Origin: Serpula lacrymans var. lacrymans S7.9
Lineage: Eukaryota; Basidiomycota; Agaricomycetes; Boletales; Serpulaceae
Reading direction: 5' to 3'
Length of the DNA stretch: 64,000 bases
Assembly (NCBI RefSeq): GCF_000218685.1
Contig: NW_006763302.1
Location: 788,868-852,867, forward strand
Shown here one piece after another: positions 44,376 to 52,226 of this stretch. Every line of letters starts with the position of its first letter. Positions within the stretch are counted from its first letter, which is position 1. The notes beneath the pieces are model-generated. The model made no database searches and had not been told where the DNA came from. It saw nothing but the letters and a program-made list of their open reading frames with translations. The translations under genes were made by a program, and so were the position numbers.

Positions 44376-44863
44376 TATCCCAGCTCGTATTTTTCGATGC
44401 TCTCTCGGAGTTGAGATAACTTTCATTAACATAACTACCATCAATCAATGTACTGTATTCGTTTCCATATCTCGAAGGTCTTAAAGGTACGACTAACCGC
44501 CGTGAAATACAATTGATCAGACACGGATTAGGTTTTGACCTGGACTCAGGGGTTTGCTAAATTGACGCTGAGAACGACCGTAGCTTCGGATATTGCGAAT
44601 CATTTTTCCTATCATACATCTGCAAATAGAGGGCTCAAACGGATCTCCGGAAGACCAATCTTCCATTCCACTCTTGACAGGTCTGATATTGCAATCACAG
44701 TTGGAAGGAGATAAATAACAGCATAACATGAGGATGAACACGAGGTGTTATCTTGGATACAATTTGTTAAGGCCCATTGTGCTCACAACTACATCCATTT
44801 GATGGGTTAGGGGTGAAATGTATTCTACAGGAGACCCTGTGGGGAACATTGGGCGCTATGTTT
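44376..44863. other. Convergent intergenic space between NADAR-NADAR and ART10
   Basis: About 490 bp without a recognised gene. Confidence 0.5.
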
Positions 44864-46351
44864 CTACCCGTCGTAAACAACAAGGAAAGAAGGCCTTATA
44901 GCATCATTGGAATATACTACGGTTTCGTCCCAGTTAAGGTTACCTAGCGGAGGCGTCAAGATAGTGTAGATTATGCGAATAAGAATATGATAAGTTACCT
45001 GGTTTCGGTTCGCCGAGAATCTATTCTTTGATTAGAATGCTGAACTGGGACAGTCCATTGAACTATGACTTACTGAATCATAACCAGCAGGGGGGGCCGT
45101 TAGATCCCGCGCATCATCTGTGAGCTTCTTTCCTTTGCCTACAACTACGGTATTCAAGAGCAAGGCTCGAACCGGTGCTCGGGGTATCTTGGGAAGAATA
45201 TAATCATCGGCCCTGCACAAAAAATTATTTTACTGGGAATGCTAGCCAAGTCATCCAGGTCAACGTACTTGGAGGATGTAGCTGACGTATAGATACCCAA
45301 CCCAAATCTGGGCAAATACTGTGTTAATGGTTAGTATATTTCACGAAAATTACTACACTCGCCTCAGCCAACCAAAGTTGTTTCCAGAATACTTCAAGTC
45401 GAACGACGTTCGGATGATGCTGCAAACAGGACAATTTTGTCCTGAACACAGCTGTGTCTGACCAGATTCCCCAATACCGCAATTACGTCGAGCACCATGC
45501 CAGCGGCGACATTCATTTCCTGCAGACCTTCCTGAAGCCTGAAATTTGCCTTGTTGTTCCACACTGGCCCTGGACGTTACCATTGTTTGGCTTGTTCAGT
45601 CAGGATCAAGCGACGTAAAAAACGCACTTGTAGGTTTCGTAATTTGCTCTGATCTGGGATGTTTCCACTATTTTGTATATTTTCTTCACTTTAGGAGAAG
45701 GACGGTCTGTGTGCTTCCAGGAAGCATACAGTTGATCTGCCACTATTCCAGTATTAGAACGCCCAATGCATCAATCCTTGTCATCGTAAAGAACCTACCA
45801 CTCTTGTGTGTGACGTGGCCTTCTGGTACTTCCAACAGTAACGGTCCCTGGTCCTGCGCCAATGTGGAACACTCCTTCGAGCAGAAGTTACGTTTTCCTT
45901 GTTTTGGGGCTTTCTTACACATGAGACACGCCGTGCTCGAATCAAATGAAGCCGCGGGTCCATCTTCCACAGCGTTTTTAACGTTGAGAAGATGAGTATT
46001 GGTGTTGCCAGCATTGTGATGATTGACTCACTTCCACCAGAAGCGTGAGCCTTTCTAGCACATGTCTTTCCACAATAACGATGACTTCCCCATTTCGGTT
46101 TTACATGACAAAACTGACCAGAACACAACATACGTTACATTGGAAAAGAGAACGGAGGAATTCCCCTAACTTCGCAGTTGTCATCTGTGCTGGACGAGTT
46201 CTTGGCTTTGGCGGCACAGGTTTTGCCGCAGTATGGGTGCACCTTTGCTCCTTCGACATACTTCGGTCGAGAATGGCAATACTATATATAGGAGCATTTA
46301 GATCGAACTAAGCTGATAGAACAGAGTACTCACCTCACATTTTCCAGCCAT
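44864..46351 (-). CDS. ART10: PARP-like ADP-ribosyltransferase (HGA variant)
   Basis: ATG at 46351 (MAGKCE), donor GTGAGT, exon 2 YCHSRPKYVEGAKVHPYCGK, then a second module FCHVKPKWGSHRYCGKTCAR with KAHASGG, then CLMCKKAPKQGKRNFCSKEC, LLLEVPEGHVTH. ART part: FQASGRSAGNECRRWHGARR with the triad His at 45497-45499 (HGA), Cys cluster CGIGESGQTQLCSGQNCPVC then SIIRTSFDL, GNNFGWLR, GLGIYTSATSSK and DDYILPK (Tyr), ALLLNTVVVGKG, PAGYDSV, NWDETVVYSNDAIRPSFLV (Glu). Stop TAG at 44864-44866. Closest to ART6 and to the fragment ART12. A stretch around 45.60-45.72 kb, where the middle domain should lie, is hard to splice cleanly; the gene may carry damage there. Confidence 0.7.
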
Positions 46352-46687
46352 TTGATACTCTAAGATATTTCTTGTGTCTGATTTATGACAGGGCGAAGGT
46401 ACAAGTTATATCTAAGCACATGCTACCAACGCAATTTATAGGCCTATAACACGCCCAGTTAATGCACAGCTAGTGTCCTGCGCGCTTCGAACGTGTTCGG
46501 GCCTCGTGTTTTAGCGGTCTTCTTATCCGGGAACTTTAGATACATGCACAGATCGATGTCAGCAGTTCAAGAAAGGTATATGTCCTTTACCGAGAAATCG
46601 GCGTAACACGTGGACCGAGCGTGTAGTACCGCCATCGAGGGGGCGTCTCGCCACCGTGCAACTGAGACTATCACATACACTGTCATC
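46352..46687. promoter_or_regulatory. Divergent promoter region between ART10 and ART11
   Basis: About 340 bp between divergent starts; no further gene seen. Confidence 0.4.
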
Positions 46688-47882
46688 ATGAACAATCTCT
46701 GGCCTTTCCGTCGACAAGAGGACGACTTGTGTGTGGTGAGTGATTCAGGAGAGCCCTCCAGTCCTGCTCGCAGTAATTTGATGCCTCATCGATGCAGGTC
46801 TGTAAGACAAGGCCAAGATACGTTGATGAGCTTCAATTTCGACACCCATACTGTGGAAGGACTTGTGCAAATCGCGCAGGCTACAATGTATCGCCATGTT
46901 TATTACAAGGATGCCGTGAGACGGGAACGACATTGCTTGGAGGCTTTTGTTCTGTAGAACATGCAAAGTAAGTCACGCGAGCATAGTGATAAACTTCAAA
47001 TGAAACGCACACTTTCCAGGCAAGGGGTTAGAATTGGCCAAGTTCCTGGATGCATCCAGTGCAAGTTATTACCCCAGACTTCAGGCAAACTCTGCGCTGA
47101 GTGTGCACAGAGAACTCGTCCTAATAATGAGCCTCGACTTTCGGAGATCAGTAACAGAAGTGCTGAATTTAAAAGCTGTAAGAGAGAATGTTCATTCCAT
47201 TTGACAGCTACTCATAATGGCATGCCAGTGACTAGAGATTGGGGGAGTGACTTGCCCCAATACCCATGGGTGAAGAAGATCTACGAGATTAGGTATGGAG
47301 GTGATGTAGCTGCGAAACAAGTCGCATATCGGTAAGATTAATCAAAGTCTAGGGAAGTCAATGGTTCAAAAGAAACCTGCTAGACAGAAGTTAGAGTCAG
47401 CGAATAATATGCAAGAGATCCGCACATTTCACGCGTCCCAGTGCATTTGCGATATGGGCACGAAAGGCCCAGTATTGTGTGACTGGGGGTCCTGCGGTAT
47501 TTGCAACATCGCCAGATCTGCATTTAAGGGTGTGGCATTTTCCGTCCCATATAACAAGGGCAGGTAAGTTGTCCCAACCAACTCGCACGCATGATTAACC
47601 GAGATATATATTTTGTAGGCACGGTGAAGGATTGTACTCGTTCAAAAGGCCATCCCTGGCGGACCAATTCGCAACGTCTTGCACATCTTCTCCCTTTCGA
47701 GTTATGATTGTTTGTGAAGTTATTCTGCCAAAGAGAGTCGGACTGCCCGTACGTATCTTTCACGAGCAAGCCTTCTGCGTCATCTGTCTGATAAATAATA
47801 TCAGTTCTTGGATAGCGATCGTGTGTTTGTACGTGAGTCGGAAGCAATTATTCCAAAATACATTATCATGTATGGCAAGTAG
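46688..47882 (+). CDS. ART11: divergent PARP-like protein lacking the catalytic Glu
   Basis: ATG at 46688 (MNNLWPFRRQEDDLCV), donor GTGAGT, exon 2 VCKTRPRYVDELQFRHPYCG then RTCANRA. A Cys-rich middle follows (CIQCKLLPQTSGKLCAECAQ), then YPWVKKIYEIRYGGDVAAKQ. The ART part is altered: IRTFHASQCICDMG in place of RRWHGT...C (His at 47430-47432), CDWGSCGICNIARSAF, then HGEGLYSFKRPSLADQFATS, FRVMIVCEVILPKRVGLP and, after an intron, DRVFVRESEAIIPKYIIMY. At the position of the triad Glu in DELVVY there is Arg or Val in DRVFVR. Stop TAG at 47880-47882. Either inactive, a different mono-transferase, or a binding protein. It is clearly homologous by exon order and Cys positions. Confidence 0.65.
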
Positions 47883-48164
47883 CTAGATAGCTCCAGTGCA
47901 AAAACCATTCCTTCCTCGGCGAGGTGAATGTGTAATCTGGATGTACAACATATTTAACGAAGTAGTTAGACTCATGCATATTCATTGTGTTACCTACCTG
48001 AAGTCCTCAACCTTGAAACACGCTGTACATCCCCTCTATCCCAGTGCTTTGATGTTGAGATGATATACGAAAATAAGATTGAAATAAAACACATCCGAGT
48101 CACATGACTCGAAAATTTGAACATCCCTCAGTAAATGGTAAATTTCGTGGAATATTATTAACAC
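47883..48164. other. Short spacer between ART11 and the ART12 fragment
   Basis: About 280 bp with no recognisable coding sequence. Confidence 0.5.
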
Positions 48165-48430
48165 AGTATTTGTCCAGATTTGGGATGGGTATCTAGTATA
48201 CGTCAGCTACATCCTCCAAGTGCGTCGACCAGGATGGCTTGGGTAGCATCCCCATTAAAATGATTTTGATAACCTCTTGTGCAGGGCCGATGATTATATT
48301 CTTCACAAGATACCCCGAGCACCAGTTCAAGCGTTGCTCTTGAATACCGTAGTTGTAGGCAAAGGAAAGAAGCTCACAGATGATGCGCGGGATCTAACGA
48401 CCCCCCCAGCTAATTATGATTCAGTAAGTC
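48165..48430 (+). pseudogene. ART12: 3' fragment of an ART gene, copy of part of ART10
   Basis: The segment matches the reverse complement of about 45055-45310 in ART10, including intron sequence. It keeps the GMGI exon start, TSATSSK-like region (with an insertion giving a stop: GMGI then TAG), ADDYILHKIPRAPVQALLLN, TVVVGKGKKLTDDARDLT and ANYDSV (PAGYDSV in ART10). Nothing upstream or downstream of the fragment belongs to the gene. It is a truncated inverted duplicate of a neighbouring gene. Confidence 0.75.
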
Positions 48431-48597
48431 GTAGTTACATTTTCTCTGATACAAAATAAAAACGTTGAAAACAATAAAGTAAACACTAACTAGGCCAGCA
48501 GCCGGCCTGCGTTCTCCCAAACCAACGAAATGAATAGGAAATCGGAAGTTTGGCCACACAGTTTGGTAGTGCAATCCTCGGAAGGTCTGATAGAAGA

Positions 48598-49844
48598 CTA
48601 AGTGCGATCGGGGAAATATGCATCAAGCATAGCCATATCATGTACCCGGGTAATCAACTGGAAATCTCTGGCACCCTCTGGCCATTGCACATGACTAGAT
48701 AGACCCTTGGGATACCGCACCTGGTTCTCCGGACCTGCCCAATCAAAGTCTATCAGGATCACCTTGGATCTAGTAAACATGATGTTGGGTGGACGCAAGT
48801 CTCCGAATACAAGACCTTTACGGTGAAGATTGGCGAGTGCCTCCTTGATCTGGGCCCGAGTATCCAATGGCCAGGCGGCAGGAGACGTTTTCTGGGCATT
48901 CTCCCCTTCGATGAAGTCCATCACCACCATCCTAAGCGGACCTACATACAGACCGCTGCATTTATTGGTGTCGCATGCATTGTTGACATTTCTACAGTCG
49001 TCTTTACCGTTGAGGAGGCCGCAATATAGAAGATTTGGAGCCATGCCATAATCTGCTAAACATGTATGCGCAAGGACGCCATACCGATCCACAAATTTGA
49101 CAATCACCTTCTTCGGCGGATCCGAGATAGTTTCGGCTTGGAAAGCGACGTTCGTCGAGTCATCCTCCATGACGTCGAGATACTTGAAAGATGTGGTGGA
49201 GTTGGAACCATGCTCAATGAACGAGGTAGGGTACGGGAAGTAGCGGGGGTGTGGTTCATTGGGAATCAGCACAAGATCATCATGCATGAGAAGATCGTCG
49301 TAGAACGTATTGAGGGAGTTCTGGCAGTGGCGGAGAGCTGTAAAGGTCCGTGCGAGCTGATAAAGATGCCCATCTTCATATGTTCTCGCCTCACCAAGCC
49401 ACATAATATCAGTAAGCCGTTGGACAATGAATCTATCGGTCCAAACAACACCTAGAACAGAAAGATAAGGACGTCCACCAGCAATCACAAAAGTCGGACA
49501 GCAAATTTTCTCTGCAATAGGTAATAGCTATTCTACCAATGAGATTCTTATAAAAAGTGTAATAAAATAAGACGACATACCGCGGTTTCGTTCCACATGT
49601 TGAGAACAGAATATGATGCCTGAGTAAGTGCATCACATCCCCCTTCTCCTAAGGCACGCTTGACCTCCACTACTACTAGAGGTATGATGAAGTTTGAGAA
49701 CATCTTGTAAATCACGCCATCGGGAATCCGGTTCTGGTACGACATTACCTGTCCCATATACCTTTGAAGAATTGTGGTTAGATTTTTGCGTAGAATTTTG
49801 GCGCCATCGGACTCTGCAGTACGTATAGCAGTTGCAGAACTCAT
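48598..49844 (-). pseudogene. Crinkler-like nuclease-kinase (PD-(D/E)XK + protein kinase), 5' end cut by a retroelement
   Basis: Two exons. Upstream exon: SDGAKILRKNLTTILQRYMG, YKMFSNFIIPLVVVEVKRAL, GEGGCDALTQASYSVLNMW. The VEVK with downstream GCDALTQA fits a PD-(D/E)XK restriction-nuclease-like core. Intron GTATGT...TTGCAG. Downstream exon: CCPTFVIAGGRPYLSVLGVV, then a kinase domain with PPKKVIVKFVDRYG (Lys), LADYGMAPNLLYCG, VVMDFIEG, KEALANLHRKGLVFGDLRPP (catalytic Asp with Asn following), KVILIDFDWAG (DFD for DFG) and stop TAG at 48598-48600. REase-like plus kinase is the standard architecture of Crinkler-type effectors common in mushroom genomes. The only ATG (49844) coincides with the border of a reverse-transcriptase fragment, and the expected N-terminus is missing, so the gene is probably 5'-truncated. 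Confidence 0.65.
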
Positions 49845-49895
49845 GACATCCCTGGTGTTCTTCATTCCTAAAAAGGATGATAAGAAGCACATGAT

Positions 49896-50094
49896 GACAA
49901 ATCATGACATTTGTTTATAGTATGAGAAAACATGCATTGGCCAGGGCTTGAACCTGGGACTCCAGCTTTCATGGTCTGGTGCTTTACCAACTAAGCTACC
50001 AAGGCGTACTTGGAAAGCATACTGATTGGTTGCATGCCCAGAAGGTCCAGAATCACTGTACACGGGTGCGGATCCCATTGTGTTGTGATACATG
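49896..50094 (-). mobile_element. ~190-bp tRNA-containing insertion in the RT fragment
   Basis: The inserted block is bordered by ACATGATGAC on the left and ACATGATTAC on the right, an imperfect 10-bp direct repeat that is expected once in the intact RT gene. That is the behaviour of a SINE-like element inserted with a target-site duplication. Unlike typical SINEs the tRNA-like part is internal, not at the 5' end. Confidence 0.4.
49934..50005 (-). tRNA. tRNA-like sequence (Met-type, CAT in loop), probably non-functional
   Basis: On the minus strand 72 nt fold as acceptor GCCTTGG against CCAATGC (one mismatch), D arm GCTT...AAGC, and a perfect T arm CCAGG-TTCAAGC-CCTGG. Box A (TAGCTTAGTTGG) and box B (GGTTCAAGCCC) are good matches. 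The anticodon arm is irregular: only 4 pairs (CCAG/CTGG) around a 10-nt loop containing CAT. It sits in a ~190-bp insertion, so it is likelier a tRNA-derived mobile sequence or a decayed tRNA-Met than a working gene. Confidence 0.45.
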
Positions 50095-50256
50095 ATTACA
50101 GACTATCATTACTTAAATGAGTACATGGTTAAAAATGTGTATCCACTGCATTTGATTAGTCAGCTAGTAGACAAGTTGGCTGGTGCCAAGATTTTAACAA
50201 AGATGGATCTCCGATGGGGGTACAATAATGTATGAATCAAAGAAGAAGATGCTTGG

Positions 50257-50642
50257 TGTTACGATAACACAATTTCCGGACATCTCCTTTCCTTTTTATT
50301 CTCCGCTTTAACTTTATACTTTAAGTACCACGCGGCATTTCCCTTTCTCGCGCCGCGTTGCCTTTCTTTTACTTTTAGACTTAACTCTCTCACGCAGTGG
50401 AGCTGGCCATACGGGCTAGACCCTATGACATCATCAGCCACTGCCTTCATCAACTGTATAGTACACATGTACAAACAACCTGTAGTAGTATATATACCCC
50501 AATAGATCCAGGAGACTCCTTAGCGAGTCCTCCTGTTGTATACCAACAAACTCTCTGCAGCTTAAGGGGTAACCACTCCCTCAACATCTTCTTTATAGTG
50601 TGTTCTTGTGTGCGCCAGAGTAACTAACTCTTGGTTGTTACA
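50257..50642 (+). repeat. Left LTR (subtype A)
   Basis: 386 bp starting TGTTACGATAACACAA and ending TTGGTTGTTACA. Contains the family's conserved stretch CATCATCAGCCACTGCCTTC. It is closer to the solo LTR at 59669 (in the 3' half) than to the right LTR of the same element. Confidence 0.75.
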
Positions 50643-51161
50643 TTAGGACTCGCTCTTTCTACTCTCTCGCACGTTTGTGCAAAAAGTCCCACTGGGCACC
50701 CGGACTCCAGGGTGAAGGAGATTGGTTAGCGGTTAGGAATATCCCGTATAGCAAATAGGTGCGCTCCTAGCGACGGCCTTGTAGTGCTTTGGGAGAAGAA
50801 CCCAAAACCTGTGATACGCGGCCCCCAGCGTTAAGGGGAGTACTTAGCTCAGCAGCTGGTGTGGAACCACTGTTGATTAGAATAAAAATACATAACTTCT
50901 TTTTTGAATACCTCTGACCAGGCCGGGCACTTGCCTCCGCCAGTCTGGAGAAGGGTTGACAGCTTAACAAGCGGACCACCCCCTGACAACCGTTCGGACC
51001 AGGGTTTATTACGTTTACATTTTATATACATTTTCAAATACTATAGTGTGGGTAGTCGGAGATTGAGATCCGATACTCAGCTGGGAAGAGGTTGATCCGC
51101 AGATAGCAAGCGGGGACCCCCAGTTACCTATTTTTACGTTACCCAAAGAGAACAAGTCGAC

Positions 51162-52226
51162 ATGTCGTCGCAACCCCAAGATATGAATGCGCTACTGCAC
51201 GCAATGCGTGTGCAGATAGCTGAATTAACCTCGCAGCTCGCCGAGATACAGGCCAACCCCCCTGTAGCAACCCCCTCGGTAGAGAAAAGGTTTAATAAGA
51301 AAGTCGAAGTCGTCGCTGACCCTGGCGCCTTCGAAGGAGACAGAGCGCGATTTGCCGAATGGTGGATCAAGCTCCAGATTTGGGTCAAGGCGAACTGGGA
51401 CGCTTTCGCCGACGATTTTGAGGTAGCCACTGCGGTGCTATCTCGCCTAAAAGGACCTGTGGCGGGTCGATACGCCCAAGTAAGACTCCAGGAATGCTAC
51501 ACCGCGGGTGTGTGGCCCACCTGGGACGATCTCAAAACAGAGATCGAAAAATATTTCAAACCGCAAGCTGAGCGTGACTGGGCGCGTCAGCAAATCCGTT
51601 CCTTCAAACAAGGAAACATGAGGACGGATGATTTCGTAACCCGGTTCCTGGCCCTCTCAATCCAAGGGGGTCTTGGCAATGAACACGCAGTGGAACTGCT
51701 AGAACGCAATGTGAACCCTCGCATTGCAGAACAGATCTATCTGCAGGATACACAAAGTGACAACTTGGCCCTGGCGGCTGAGGAAGTACGACGAGTCGGT
51801 AGAGCCATAGAGCTCTACACCATGCACCAAGGTGGCGGGTCCACCAAACAAAACAACACACCCCAGAGGCGCCCTGGGTCATCAAACCAACATCATAATC
51901 ACTCTCACGGGTTCAAGCCGTTCGGGCTGCAGCCAGGACAGGGTGCTCCTATGGATATCGGCGCGGTCCAAGGCGGACAAATGCGCAGATTCAAGGGCAA
52001 CTGTTACAACTGCGGCCAAGAGGGACACATGTCCCGAGACTGTAGAAACGGGGCGCAGGCTGCCCAACAAAAAAATAAAGGCCGCCAGGTGCGCCAACTA
52101 GAAAACAAAAAACCGGATGATCGGCTCAACTCTTTGGCCGGTCGTTCTTACGACGAAATCCGGGCCTTCTTCTATGACCAACAGGTCAACGAAATGAAGG
52201 CTCAGGGAAAAGAATTCGGGGCTTAG
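51162..52226 (+). CDS. Gag of the Ty3/gypsy element
   Basis: Complete frame of 354 codons starting MSSQPQDMNALLHAMRVQ. A short N-terminal coiled coil (MRVQIAELTSQLAEIQ) precedes the retrotransposon capsid domain: FEGDRARFAEWWIKLQIWVK and LKTEIEKYFKPQAERDWARQ, FKQGNMRTDDFVTRFLAL. A basic, Gln-rich stretch follows, then one CCHC zinc knuckle CYNCGQEGHMSRDC. The product coats element RNA in virus-like particles. The stop TAG is at 52224-52226; pol is reached by -1 frameshift. Confidence 0.9.
   Translation: MSSQPQDMNALLHAMRVQIAELTSQLAEIQANPPVATPSVEKRFNKKVEVVADPGAFEGDRARFAEWWIKLQIWVKANWDAFADDFEVATAVLSRLKGPVAGRYAQVRLQECYTAGVWPTWDDLKTEIEKYFKPQAERDWARQQIRSFKQGNMRTDDFVTRFLALSIQGGLGNEHAVELLERNVNPRIAEQIYLQDTQSDNLALAAEEVRRVGRAIELYTMHQGGGSTKQNNTPQRRPGSSNQHHNHSHGFKPFGLQPGQGAPMDIGAVQGGQMRRFKGNCYNCGQEGHMSRDCRNGAQAAQQKNKGRQVRQLENKKPDDRLNSLAGRSYDEIRAFFYDQQVNEMKAQGKEFGA
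52205..52211 (+). promoter_or_regulatory. -1 ribosomal frameshift heptamer between gag and pol
   Basis: GGGAAAA in gag codon frame CAG GGA AAA fits the X XXY YYZ slippery pattern. Slipping back by one base leads straight into the pol frame, which is open through this region. The gag stop lies 13 nt downstream. Confidence 0.65.

Larger units (their letters stand above)
49842..50256 (+). pseudogene. Ty3/gypsy reverse-transcriptase fragment split by a small insertion
   Basis: 49842-49895 matches the RT stretch at about 53335-53390 (TSPVFFIPKKDGKK region), and 50095-50256 matches 53388-53550 (YRYVNEHTVKNAYPLPLISQ and following). The two parts are separated by about 200 bp of unrelated sequence that carries a tRNA-like stretch. 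The fragment ends exactly where the next LTR begins. It contains the same in-frame TGA (50233-50235) as the full element. Confidence 0.75.

Noticed and set aside
48165..48430. ART12 as a functional gene
   Set aside because: Only part of the catalytic region is present, with a stop after GMGI and no DELVVY exon or N-terminus.
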